Part shown: piece by piece, positions 32,842 through 41,196 of the stretch
Position numbering within the stretch: the first letter of the stretch is position 1
How the letters are laid out: each line of letters opens with the position of its first letter
From: Methylobacterium frigidaeris
Lineage (GTDB): Bacteria; Pseudomonadota; Alphaproteobacteria; Rhizobiales; Beijerinckiaceae
Length of the DNA stretch: 42,262 bases
Direction: 5' to 3'
Assembly: GCF_022179185.1 (NCBI RefSeq)
Contig: NZ_BPQJ01000054.1
Coordinates: 1-42,262, forward strand
Position numbers and translations under genes: made by a program
Notes under the pieces: model-generated
Seen by the model: the letters and a program-made list of their open reading frames with translations, nothing else
What the model was told of the DNA's origin: nothing
The model's database searches: none

Positions 32842-34473
32842 ATGAGGAATCCGCGCGCGGAGACTGTTGAGGCCGGGCCGCACCATTACGATGCGATCAT
32901 CGTCGGGGCTGGGTTCTCCGGCCTGTACCAGTTGCACCTGCTGCGCGACCGGCTCGGCCTGTCGGTGCGGGTGCTGGAGGCGGCCGAGGGCATCGGCGGC
33001 ACTTGGTACTGGAACCGCTATCCCGGCGCGCGCTGCGACTCCGAGAGCTACTACTATTCCTACTCGTTCTCGCGCGAGCTCGAGGAGGAGTGGGACTGGA
33101 CCGAGCGCTACCCGGAGCACGGCGAGATCCGCCGCTACCTCGACCACGTCGCCGACCGCTTCTCCTTACGGTGCGACATCCAGCTGAACACCCGCGTCGC
33201 CGGTGCCGCCTACGACGGGGCCGAGAACCGCTGGACGGTGACCACGGAATCCGGCGAGCTTTTCGAGGCGCAGTTCCTGATCACCGCCGTCGGCTGCCTG
33301 TCGAGCGCCAACGTGCCGGCGATCCCGGGCCTCGAGAGCTTTTCGGGCGCTTGGTACCATACCGGCCGCTGGCCGCACGAGGGCGTCGGCTTTTCGGGCA
33401 AGCGCGTCGGGCTGATCGGCACCGGCTCGACCGGCATCCAGGCGACGCCGGTCATCGCCGCGGAGGCGGCCCACCTCACGGTATTCCAGCGCACCGCCAA
33501 CTACAGCGTGCCGGCCCGCAACGGCCCGATGGACGATGCGTTCAAGGCTTGGGTCCGCGAGAATTCCTCTGCCTTGCGCGAGAAGGCCCGCGCGGCGCCG
33601 AACGGCCACCCGTTCGACTTCCACGACCGCTCCGCCTTCGACGTGTCACCGCAGGAGCGGCAGGCGATCTACGAGACCGCCTGGGAGCGCGGGGGATTAC
33701 GCTTCCGTGCCGTCTTCCGGGACATCATGCTCGACAAGGAGGCCAACGAGACCGCCTCGGAGTTCATCCGGGCGAAGATCCGCAGCATCGTCGAGGACCC
33801 GGAGACCGCGGAAGCGCTGACGCCGCGCGACCACCTGTTCGCGACCAAGCGCCCGCCGATCGACACGAACTACTTCGAGACCTTCAACCGCGACAACGTC
33901 ACCCTGGTCGACCTGAAGAAGGCGCCGATCGAGGCGATCGTGCCGGAGGGCGTGCGGACTACGGATGCGACCTATCCGCTCGACGTGATCGTGTTCGCCA
34001 CCGGCTTCGACGCCCTGACCGGCCCCTTGCTCAACCTCGACATCCGCGGGCGCGACGACATTCGACTCAAGGAGGTGTGGGCGGCGGGTCCGAAGAGCTA
34101 TCTCGGGCTGCAGGTGCCGGGCTTTCCGAACCTGTTCACCATGACCGGCCCGGGCAGCCCGTCGGTGCTCACCAACATGCCGGTAGCGATCGAGCAGCAC
34201 GCCGAGTGGATCGCCGACTGCATCGCGCACCTGCGCGAGCGAGGCCTCGACCGGATCGAGGCCAAGGCGGAGGCGGCGGAATTCTGGGGCGAGGAGGTCG
34301 ACCGGGCGGCCTCCGCGACGCTTCTGCCAATGGCGAGCAGCTCGTGGTATCTGGGCGCCAACGTGCCGGGCAAGCCGCGGGTGTTCATGCCCTATGCCGG
34401 CGGCATGGCGCATTACCGCGGCATCTGCGAGCGCGTCGCCGCCGAGGGTTACCAGGGCTTCGCCTTGCGCTGA
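32842..34473 (+). CDS. Flavin-containing Baeyer-Villiger monooxygenase
   Basis: A 543-residue protein from ATG 32842, with GGGAGGA before it. The frame runs back to 32704 but without family sequence. It has the FAD-binding GAGFSG (22-27) followed by GIGGTWYWNRYPGARCD, the type I BVMO fingerprint FSGAWYHTGRWP (about 166-177), the NADPH-binding GTGSTG (about 193-198) and the later ATGFDALTGPL. BVMOs insert one oxygen next to a carbonyl, making esters from linear and lactones from cyclic ketones. It resembles the cyclohexanone/cyclopentanone/steroid-type enzymes, but the exact substrate cannot be read. It leads the rightward set of transport and dehydrogenase genes. Confidence 0.93.
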   Translation: MRNPRAETVEAGPHHYDAIIVGAGFSGLYQLHLLRDRLGLSVRVLEAAEGIGGTWYWNRYPGARCDSESYYYSYSFSRELEEEWDWTERYPEHGEIRRYLDHVADRFSLRCDIQLNTRVAGAAYDGAENRWTVTTESGELFEAQFLITAVGCLSSANVPAIPGLESFSGAWYHTGRWPHEGVGFSGKRVGLIGTGSTGIQATPVIAAEAAHLTVFQRTANYSVPARNGPMDDAFKAWVRENSSALREKARAAPNGHPFDFHDRSAFDVSPQERQAIYETAWERGGLRFRAVFRDIMLDKEANETASEFIRAKIRSIVEDPETAEALTPRDHLFATKRPPIDTNYFETFNRDNVTLVDLKKAPIEAIVPEGVRTTDATYPLDVIVFATGFDALTGPLLNLDIRGRDDIRLKEVWAAGPKSYLGLQVPGFPNLFTMTGPGSPSVLTNMPVAIEQHAEWIADCIAHLRERGLDRIEAKAEAAEFWGEEVDRAASATLLPMASSSWYLGANVPGKPRVFMPYAGGMAHYRGICERVAAEGYQGFALR

Positions 34474-34507
34474 CGGCGGCCCGCCGGGCGACGTTCTCGG
34501 CCAAGGG

Positions 34508-34530
34508 TTTCAGCCAAATGTTTCAGCCAA
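34508..34530. promoter_or_regulatory. Direct repeat upstream of the ABC importer genes
   Basis: TTTCAGCCAA occurs at 34508-34517 and again at 34521-34530, separated by ATG, a 13-base period. It lies between the monooxygenase and the binding protein gene and may be a regulator site. Confidence 0.35.
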
Positions 34531-34657
34531 GTATCGATTGACTCGCCTCCGACCATGCCGGAGGATCGACGTACCAAACATCAAGTAAATAACAAAAGAC
34601 GCCGGCACAGGCCCAGGGCGAAAGCGCCCGGGTTGCAAGATCAGGGACGGGAACCGG

Positions 34658-35926
34658 ATGGGCACGAACACGGTCAGCAGCCGCGCGCCATCGCGCCGGC
34701 AGGTGTTGGGCGGGCTGGCGGCCGGCGCCGCAGTCACGGGGTTCCCGCATGTCGCGGGTGCCCAGGCCAAGGCGATCCGGGTCGGGATGCCGACGATCCT
34801 TTCGGGGCGGGTCGCGATCCTCGGCACGTCGAGCCGGGCCGCAGCGCAGCTCGCCTTCCGGCAGATCAACGAGGCCGGCGGCATCAACGGCCGCACCCTC
34901 GAGTTGATCGACCGCGACTCCAAGGGCCGGCCCGACGAGGCCGCCAAGGTGACCCGCGACCTCATCAACAACGACGGCTGCGAGATCATCATCGACGGCG
35001 AGGCCTCGTCCGGGGCCTTCGCGGTGCACGAGGTGATCCGCGACCTGCCGGTCCTGTGCCTGCACACCTGCTCGGAGACTTCCTCGCTCTCCGCCGACCC
35101 GAAGCTGCACGTCAAGACCGCCTTCCGCTGCGCCCGCCAGGGCATCCACGACGCGGTCGCGGGCGGCACCTACGCGGCGCGGAACGCGAAAGCTAAGGGG
35201 CTCAAGCGCTGGATGACGTGCTCGCCCGACTACGCCTATGGTCGCGACAACACCGCCGAGTTCCTCGAATTCGCCAAGATGTTCGAGCCCTCGATCGAGA
35301 CCGTGGACCAGGTCTGGCCGAAGCTGTTCGCCCCCGACTACACCGAGAGCATCACCAAGATCCTGCAGACGAAGCCGCAGGCGGTGTACTCGGCCTTGTG
35401 GGGCGGCGACCTGGTGGCCTTCATCGAGCAGAGCAACCTCTACCGCCTGTTCAACAGCATCACGATGTTCTCCGGCGGCCTCGGCGACCCGCCGGTGCTG
35501 ACCGCGATCAAGCAGTTGCCGCCGGGGCTCAACACCGCCTACCGCTACAACCGCAATTATCCGGCCAAACCCGCCAACGCCGCCTTCGCCGACGCCTTCG
35601 CCAAGATCGCGGGCCACGAGCCGACCAACTGGGCCTGGCAGGTCTATCTCGGCTGCCTCTTCATCGCCGAGGCACTCAAGCGCACCAACGGCCGCACTGA
35701 GGGCACGGCGCTCGCCGGAGCCCTGAAGGGCATGTCGATCGCCGCCCCCTTCGCGGTTGGCGACACAATCACCATGCGCGACAGCGACCACACCATCATC
35801 GGCTACCCCGTCGCCTGGGGCCGCACCGTGCCGAAGGCGCCCTTCGTCGAGGACTTTTCCGACGTCGGCTGGGGCAAGATCGTCGAGCTGGAGACCCAGT
35901 GGAAGAAGAGCAAGGGCTACGCCTGA
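34658..35926 (+). CDS. Branched-chain-type ABC importer, substrate-binding protein
   Basis: A 422-residue periplasmic protein with a Tat signal (SRRQVLGGLAAGAAVTG, about 12-28, cleavage near AGAQA 36). The type I periplasmic-binding fold then begins IRVGMPTILSGRVAILGTSSRAAAQLAFRQINEAGGINGR and contains DRDSKGRPDEAAKVTRDLI. The family (LivJ/LivK-like) binds amino acids but also many other small carbon sources, including amides, aromatics and terpenoid acids. A Tat signal is common in Rhizobiales members. It starts the five-gene transporter set that continues through 39540. Confidence 0.92.
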   Translation: MGTNTVSSRAPSRRQVLGGLAAGAAVTGFPHVAGAQAKAIRVGMPTILSGRVAILGTSSRAAAQLAFRQINEAGGINGRTLELIDRDSKGRPDEAAKVTRDLINNDGCEIIIDGEASSGAFAVHEVIRDLPVLCLHTCSETSSLSADPKLHVKTAFRCARQGIHDAVAGGTYAARNAKAKGLKRWMTCSPDYAYGRDNTAEFLEFAKMFEPSIETVDQVWPKLFAPDYTESITKILQTKPQAVYSALWGGDLVAFIEQSNLYRLFNSITMFSGGLGDPPVLTAIKQLPPGLNTAYRYNRNYPAKPANAAFADAFAKIAGHEPTNWAWQVYLGCLFIAEALKRTNGRTEGTALAGALKGMSIAAPFAVGDTITMRDSDHTIIGYPVAWGRTVPKAPFVEDFSDVGWGKIVELETQWKKSKGYA

Positions 35927-35965
35927 GCGCTGTTCGTATGGGCCGAACGAATTGGAGCCCTCGAT

Positions 35966-36001
35966 GTCATCCCGGGGCCGCGCAGCGGAGCCCGGGATGA
36001 C
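35966..36001. repeat. Imperfect palindromic repeat (REP-like)
   Basis: GTCATCCCGGG (35966-35976) and CCCGGGATGAC (35991-36001) are exact inverted arms around a GC-rich centre with an inner CCGC..GCGG pair. This resembles the interspersed palindromic repeats that recur in alphaproteobacterial genomes as TCATCCCGGG... units. It sits between the binding protein and first permease genes and could also shape mRNA levels there. Confidence 0.6.
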
Positions 36002-36100
36002 GTGGAGAGATGTTCGCCCGCGTGCCGGGTCGATCGACACGAACAGATCAAGCAGGCTCCGCGCCGAGCCTCGACCCCTCTGCCCCTGGGGAGAAACGCC

Positions 36101-37003
36101 TTGAACCTTGAGGCCCTCGTCGACTGCCTGTCCTCGGCATCCTGTGCGGTCACCCAGGTCTCGACCGGGTTGATCGTCGGGATGCTCTTGTTCCTCGTCA
36201 CCTCGGGCCTGTCTCTGATCTTCGGGGTGCTCGGCATCATCAACTTCACCCACGGCGCCTTCTACATGATGGGCGCCTACTTCGCCTTCACCGCCTACGC
36301 GCTGACCGGCAGCTTCCTCGCTTCGATGGCGGCGGGCGCGATCGGGGTCGGGCTGTTCGGGATGGCGTTCGAGCGGCTGGTGATGAGCCGGGTCTACGGC
36401 CGGGACATCCTGATGCAGCTCCTCGTCTGCTACGCGATGATCCTGATCCTCGATGACGGCGTGAAGATCCTCTACGGCGGCGAGTACCGCATGATGGGCA
36501 TGCCCGACGTCTTCGCGCTGCCCCCCGTTGAGATCGCCGGCGGCTTCGTGCCGGGCTACTACTTGTTCATGGTCGGGGTCGCCCTCGCGGCGGGCCTCGT
36601 CCTCTGGCTCGGCATCAACCGGACGCGGCTCGGCAAGATCGTGCGGGCGCTCGCCATCAACCCGCAGATGGTCGGGGCGCTGGGCATCAACACCACGCTG
36701 CTCTACGCGGGCGTGTTCGGCCTCGGCAGCCTGCTCGCGGGGCTGGCCGGCGCGCTCGCGGCGCCGATCCGCACCCTGACCCCCGGCATGGGCGTCTCGA
36801 TCCTGATCGAGAGCTTCATCGTTACGGTGATCGGGGGCATGGGGTCGATCGCCGGCGCCTTCCTTGCCGCCCTGCTCATCGGCTTCACCCGCGCCTTCGG
36901 GGCGATCGGCTTTCCGCTCTTCGTCGACGGGCTGATGTTCGCCCTGATGGCCCTGGTCCTCGTCGTCAAGCCGAGCGGCCTGCTCGGCCGGGAGGCCGCC
37001 TGA
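36101..37003 (+). CDS. livH: Branched-chain-type ABC importer, permease (LivH-like)
   Basis: A 300-residue membrane protein, starting at TTG 36101 behind GGGGAG. It carries about eight hydrophobic segments and the family motif GVLGIINFTHGAFYMMGAYFA near residue 37, then RALAINPQMVGALGINTTLLYAGVFGLGSLLAGLAGALAAPI in the cytoplasmic coupling loop. It pairs with the LivM-like permease one base downstream. Note the start: no ATG is available near the beginning of the homologous sequence, so TTG is chosen from the ribosome site. Confidence 0.88.
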   Translation: MNLEALVDCLSSASCAVTQVSTGLIVGMLLFLVTSGLSLIFGVLGIINFTHGAFYMMGAYFAFTAYALTGSFLASMAAGAIGVGLFGMAFERLVMSRVYGRDILMQLLVCYAMILILDDGVKILYGGEYRMMGMPDVFALPPVEIAGGFVPGYYLFMVGVALAAGLVLWLGINRTRLGKIVRALAINPQMVGALGINTTLLYAGVFGLGSLLAGLAGALAAPIRTLTPGMGVSILIESFIVTVIGGMGSIAGAFLAALLIGFTRAFGAIGFPLFVDGLMFALMALVLVVKPSGLLGREAA

Positions 37004-37004
37004 C

Positions 37005-38057
37005 ATGCGTTCCGGCCTCTTGAGTCCCGGCCTCCTGCGCGACGTGGCGTTCGCCATCGCGGCTCTCGCCCTGCTCCTCGTTCTGCCGATGGCATTCCCG
37101 GCCCCGGCGCTCCGCGACTTCCTGATCTACTTCTTCGCCTACGGGCTCCTGGCGATGTCGCTGAACCTGCTCGTCGGGCTCACCGGCCTCGTGTCGTTCG
37201 GGCACGCCGCCTATTTCGCCACCGGCGCCTACGCGTTCGGGCTCCTGATGCAGACCGGCCGGGTCTCGATCCCGCTCGCCATGCTGGCGGCGGTCGGCGG
37301 CACCGCGCTCGTCGCCCTCGTCATCGGGGCGATCTGCGTGCGGCTGAAGGAGATCTACTTCTCCTTCATCACGCTCGCCTTCCAGATGTTCATCCACAGC
37401 GTGATCGTGACCTGGGTGAGCCTGACCGGCGGCGACCAGGGCCTGCGCGGCGGCATCCCGCGCCCGCCGATCCTCGGACTCGACCTCAACGATGCCCGCG
37501 TGCTTTACGGCGCTTGCGCGGCGGTGTTCGTGCTCTGCATCCTGGCGATGCGGCAGGTCTCGCAATCGCCCTTCGGCTACACGCTGCGGATGATCCGCGA
37601 CAACCCGGCCCGGGCCAACTTCCTCGGCGTCGACGTCACCGCGATGAAGCTCGGCATCTTCGTCTTCGCGGCGGCGATGGCGAGCGTCGGCGGGCTGATC
37701 CTCGCCCTGTTCGTGTCCGGCGCCTACCCGGAATTCGCGTTCTGGACGACCTCGGGCGAGGCGATCTTCATGATCATGCTCGGCGGCACGACGATCTTCC
37801 TCGGTCCCCTCGTCGGCACGCTGCTGCTCCAGACCCTCAACCACTTCGTGACGATCTACACCGAGCATCACGGGCTGGTGCTGGGGACGGTCATCCTCGT
37901 CATCGTGCTGGGCCTGCGCCGCGGCCTCGCCGACGTCGTCTACGACTGGTTGCAGGGCCGGCGCACAACCCGTCCGAATACGCCGGCCGGGCCCACCCCC
38001 GAGGGGGCCGAGCCCGCGCCCCTCCCGGACGGCGCTCTCAAGAGCAGGATCGTGTGA
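37005..38057 (+). CDS. livM: Branched-chain-type ABC importer, permease (LivM-like)
   Basis: A 350-residue membrane protein with about nine hydrophobic segments and the family motif LNLLVGLTGLVSFGHAAYFATGAYAFG near residue 50. The coupling loop SPFGYTLRMIRDNPARANFLGVDVTAMKLGIFVFAAAMASVGG is present, with a hydrophilic C-terminal tail. It begins one base after livH and its stop overlaps the ATG of livG by one base, so the operon is tight. Confidence 0.9.
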   Translation: MRSGLLSPGLLRDVAFAIAALALLLVLPMAFPAPALRDFLIYFFAYGLLAMSLNLLVGLTGLVSFGHAAYFATGAYAFGLLMQTGRVSIPLAMLAAVGGTALVALVIGAICVRLKEIYFSFITLAFQMFIHSVIVTWVSLTGGDQGLRGGIPRPPILGLDLNDARVLYGACAAVFVLCILAMRQVSQSPFGYTLRMIRDNPARANFLGVDVTAMKLGIFVFAAAMASVGGLILALFVSGAYPEFAFWTTSGEAIFMIMLGGTTIFLGPLVGTLLLQTLNHFVTIYTEHHGLVLGTVILVIVLGLRRGLADVVYDWLQGRRTTRPNTPAGPTPEGAEPAPLPDGALKSRIV

Positions 38058-38824
38058 TGCTACGCGTCGAGCACCTCTCGAAGTCGTTCGGTGGCGTGTG
38101 CGCCAGCCGCGACGTCTCGATCGACTTCCCCACCGGCTCGCTGACGGCGATCATCGGGCCGAACGGCGCCGGCAAGACCACGTTCTTCAACCTGATCTCC
38201 GGCCATGTCCGGCCGGACGAGGGCCGGGTGGTGTTCGACGGCGCCGACATCGTCGGGCTCTCGAGCCTGGAGGTGGTGCGGCGCGGCATGGCGCGGGCGT
38301 TCCAGGTCGCCTCGCTGTTCCCGAGCCTCACGGTGCGCGAGGCGCTGACCGCCGCGGTGGTCTCGCACCGGCGCGGCTCGGCCCGGGTGTTCACGCGCTT
38401 TCCCGTCGCGGCGGCCGGCCGCCAGGCGGACGAGATCATGGACCTCATGGGCTTGAGCCCCAAGGCGAAGGTCGTCTCGGCCAACCTCTCGCACGGCGAC
38501 CAGAAGCTCCTCGACATCGGGCTCGCCCTGGCGATGGACCCGAAGATGCTCCTCCTCGACGAGCCCACCGCCGGCATGGGGCCGGAGGAGCGCTGGCGCA
38601 TGATCGGCAAGGTCCACAGCCTGTGGCAGGTCACCGGCATGACGATGCTGTTCATCGAGCACGACATGGACATCGTCTTCAAGATCGCGCAGACGATCCA
38701 CGTCCTCAAGTACGGCGCGGTCCTGGCTCAAGGGAATCCGGAGGAGATCCGGCGCAACAAGGACGTGATCGACGCCTATCTCGGCACCGATCACCGCCTG
38801 TCCGAGACGGTCGGGGAGGCGTGA
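38057..38824 (+). CDS. livG: Branched-chain-type ABC importer, ATPase (LivG-like)
   Basis: A 255-residue ABC ATPase with Walker A GPNGAGKT (34-41), Q-loop in RAFQVASLF, the LivG-type signature LSHGDQKLLDIGLALA, Walker B MLLLDEPTAGM and H-loop LFIEHDMDIV. It energises the importer together with livF. The motif LSHGDQ in place of LSGGQ is usual for LivG and not a defect. Confidence 0.92.
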   Translation: MLRVEHLSKSFGGVCASRDVSIDFPTGSLTAIIGPNGAGKTTFFNLISGHVRPDEGRVVFDGADIVGLSSLEVVRRGMARAFQVASLFPSLTVREALTAAVVSHRRGSARVFTRFPVAAAGRQADEIMDLMGLSPKAKVVSANLSHGDQKLLDIGLALAMDPKMLLLDEPTAGMGPEERWRMIGKVHSLWQVTGMTMLFIEHDMDIVFKIAQTIHVLKYGAVLAQGNPEEIRRNKDVIDAYLGTDHRLSETVGEA

Positions 38825-38826
38825 GC

Positions 38827-39540
38827 ATGAGCACCCCGATGCTCGAGGTCCGCGGCGCCGACGTCTATTACGGCGCCAGCCAGATCCTGTTCAACCTCGA
38901 CCTCACCGTCGAGAAGGGCCAGACGATGGCTCTGCTCGGCCGCAACGGCGCCGGCAAGAGCACCACCTTCAAGGCGATCGCCGGCCTCGTGCCGCCCCGG
39001 CGCGGCGAGGTTCGGCTCTCCGGCGAGACCGTCTCGGGGAGGGCGCCCTACCGCATCGCCCGGGCCGGCATCGGCTACGTGCCGGAGGACCGGCAGGTCT
39101 TTCCCGAGCACAGCGTCGAGGACAACCTGATCGTCGCGATGAAGCGCGGACGGCGCGGTGAGGCGTACTGGACCCTGACGCGCATCTACGAGGTCTTTCC
39201 GATCCTCGCCGGCATGCGCACCCGCCATGCCGGGCGCCTCTCGGGCGGCGAGCAGCAGATGCTCACCATCGCCCGCGCCCTGATGGGCAACCCCGACGTG
39301 CTGCTCCTCGACGAGCCGAGCGAGGGCCTGGCGCCGATCATCGTCCAGGCGATCGGCGGGCTGATCCGGACCTTGCGCGGCATGGGCGTCACGATCCTGC
39401 TCGCCGAGCAGAACATGCATTTCTGCCTCGACATCGCCACCCACGCGACGGTCGTCGACAAGGGGCAGGTCGTCTACCGCGCGCCGGTGGCGGAGTTGCG
39501 CGGCAACACCGCGATCACGCAGCGCTACCTCGCGGTGTGA
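38827..39540 (+). CDS. livF: Branched-chain-type ABC importer, ATPase (LivF-like)
   Basis: A 237-residue ABC ATPase with Walker A GRNGAGKS (38-45), the signature LSGGEQQMLTIARALMG, Walker B LLLDEPSEGLAPII and H-loop LLAEQNMHFCLD. It follows livG by two bases; a GTG at 38821 is an alternative start. Its stop overlaps a possible GTG start of the next dehydrogenase gene, consistent with one transcript. Confidence 0.92.
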   Translation: MSTPMLEVRGADVYYGASQILFNLDLTVEKGQTMALLGRNGAGKSTTFKAIAGLVPPRRGEVRLSGETVSGRAPYRIARAGIGYVPEDRQVFPEHSVEDNLIVAMKRGRRGEAYWTLTRIYEVFPILAGMRTRHAGRLSGGEQQMLTIARALMGNPDVLLLDEPSEGLAPIIVQAIGGLIRTLRGMGVTILLAEQNMHFCLDIATHATVVDKGQVVYRAPVAELRGNTAITQRYLAV

Positions 39541-39572
39541 GCCGCATGAGACCGACCGAACGGGAGGCGGAC

Positions 39573-40373
39573 ATGGAACGCCAGGACTTGGAGCGGAACG
39601 AGGGACGCGGCCGGGTCGCCCTGGTGACCGGCGGCGCGAGCGGGATCGGTCTCGCCGTCGCGGGCGTGCTCGCCGGGCGCGGCTGGCGCGCGGTCATCTC
39701 TGACATCGATGCCGCCCGGGCCCGCGAGGCGGCCGGACCGATCGGCGCCGAGGCGGTACCGTTCGACGTGGTGGACGAGGCGGCGACGGAGGCGGCCTTC
39801 GCGGAGATCGAGGGGCGGATCGGCCCCGTCGAGGCGCTCGTCGCCAATGCCGGGCTGATCCAGCCCGGGGGGCGGCCGGAGGACCTGCCGATGGCCGAGT
39901 TCGACCGCATCGTCGCGGTCAACCTGCGCGGGGTCTACGTCTCGTGCCTCACCGCCGGGACCCGGATGGCGAGGCGCGGCCGCGGCGGCATCGTGATCAC
40001 CGGCTCGGTCACCGCGTGGCGCACGGCGCCGCTCCACGCCTACGCGCCCTCGAAGGCGGCGGTGGTGCACATGGCAGCCTGCCTCGCCGCCGAGTGGGGG
40101 CGCTCGGGCGTGCGGGTGAACGCGGTCTCGCCGGGCTACGTCGCGACGCCGCCGCTTCAGGCCGCGATCGACCGCGGCAAGCGCGACCCGCGCCTCCTCA
40201 CCGATGCGGCGGCCCTCGGCCGCCTCGTCGAGCCGGCCGAGATCGGCCATGGCGTGGCCTTCCTGCTCTCGGACGACGCCGCGGCGATCACGGGCATCAA
40301 CCTGCCGGTCGATGCGGGCTGGCTCGCGGGCTCGCATCTCACGACCTACGGCGGCCTTCGGCCGGCCCGTTGA
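39573..40373 (+). CDS. Short-chain dehydrogenase/reductase (first of two)
   Basis: A 266-residue protein from ATG 39573, with GGGAGG six bases before; upstream in-frame starts at 39537 and 39546 lack this. It has the classical SDR set: TGGASGIG (19-26), NAG in VANAGLI, S145 and Y157-x3-K161 (YAPSK). The D in the beta-2 acidic position (AVISDIDAAR) indicates NAD(H) preference. SDRs of this kind oxidise secondary alcohols to ketones. Next to a Baeyer-Villiger monooxygenase this suggests it makes the ketone that the monooxygenase uses. Confidence 0.9.
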   Translation: MERQDLERNEGRGRVALVTGGASGIGLAVAGVLAGRGWRAVISDIDAARAREAAGPIGAEAVPFDVVDEAATEAAFAEIEGRIGPVEALVANAGLIQPGGRPEDLPMAEFDRIVAVNLRGVYVSCLTAGTRMARRGRGGIVITGSVTAWRTAPLHAYAPSKAAVVHMAACLAAEWGRSGVRVNAVSPGYVATPPLQAAIDRGKRDPRLLTDAAALGRLVEPAEIGHGVAFLLSDDAAAITGINLPVDAGWLAGSHLTTYGGLRPAR

Positions 40374-40391
40374 CCGGCAGGACGACGCCCC

Positions 40392-41135
40392 ATGACCGCC
40401 CCGACACCATCGCCCTTCGACCTGACCGGCCGCCTGATCGCGATCACGGGCGCCGCCGGCGGCATCGGCAGCGCCACGGCCCGGCTCTGCGCCGCGCAGG
40501 GCGCGCGGCTGGTGCTCGCCGACCGGCTCTCCATCGAGGAGATCCGAGATCGCGTCGGCGCCGAGGTGGCCGGACGCGCCGCGATTCACAGCGTCGATAC
40601 CGGCTGCCGGCAGGCCGTGACGGCGTTCGCCGCCGAGGTCGGCCCGGTCTACGGCCTGATCGACACCGCCGCCATCGCGCCCGTCGACGACTGGATGGCC
40701 GAGGATTGGGACGAGGCGCTCGACGCCGTCATCCGGGCGAACGTCAAGGGGCCGATCAACCTCGCCCGCGCCTTCCTGCCCGGCATGGTCGCCGCAGGGG
40801 AGGGGCGCCTCGTCCTGTGCGGCTCGGTCGCCGGCTGGATGGGCGGGATCCGTTCCGGGCCGCACTACGCCTTCTCGAAGGGCGGCCTCCACGCCTTCGT
40901 GCGCTGGCTGTCGCGCCAGGGCGCACCGCACGGCGTGCTGGTGAACGGCATCGCCCCGGGCCCGGTCGAGACCGGCATGACCGCCGGCAAGGGCTACGAT
41001 CCGCAGGCCTATCCGCTCCGGCGCATGGCCCGGCCGGAGGAGATCGCCGCGACCGCGGTGTTCCTGTGCGGCGCGGGAGCCGGCTACGCGTCGGGGGCGA
41101 TCTTCGACATCAACGGCGGGACGCACTTCCACTGA
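40392..41135 (+). CDS. Short-chain dehydrogenase/reductase (second of two)
   Basis: A 247-residue SDR 18 bases after the first. Motifs are TGAAGGIG (about 19-26), LADRLS with the acidic beta-2 end, a degenerate third-strand motif (IDTAAIAP in place of NNAG), the serine in VLCGSVAGWMGG, and Y159-x3-K163 (YAFSK). The cofactor-binding AAI replacement for NAG is unusual but the catalytic residues are intact. It differs clearly from the first SDR (no long shared segments), so the two probably act on different alcohols or in opposite steps. Confidence 0.9.
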   Translation: MTAPTPSPFDLTGRLIAITGAAGGIGSATARLCAAQGARLVLADRLSIEEIRDRVGAEVAGRAAIHSVDTGCRQAVTAFAAEVGPVYGLIDTAAIAPVDDWMAEDWDEALDAVIRANVKGPINLARAFLPGMVAAGEGRLVLCGSVAGWMGGIRSGPHYAFSKGGLHAFVRWLSRQGAPHGVLVNGIAPGPVETGMTAGKGYDPQAYPLRRMARPEEIAATAVFLCGAGAGYASGAIFDINGGTHFH

Positions 41136-41196
41136 GGGGAGGGGACCGTCCCATCCGGAACATCGTCCGGCGGGGGAACGCTCGGTTCGTCGGACG

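Noticed and set aside
34523..37057. 844-residue leftward frame over the importer genes
   Set aside because: Antisense shadow; full of E/R/H/Q repeats typical of reversed GC-rich coding DNA.
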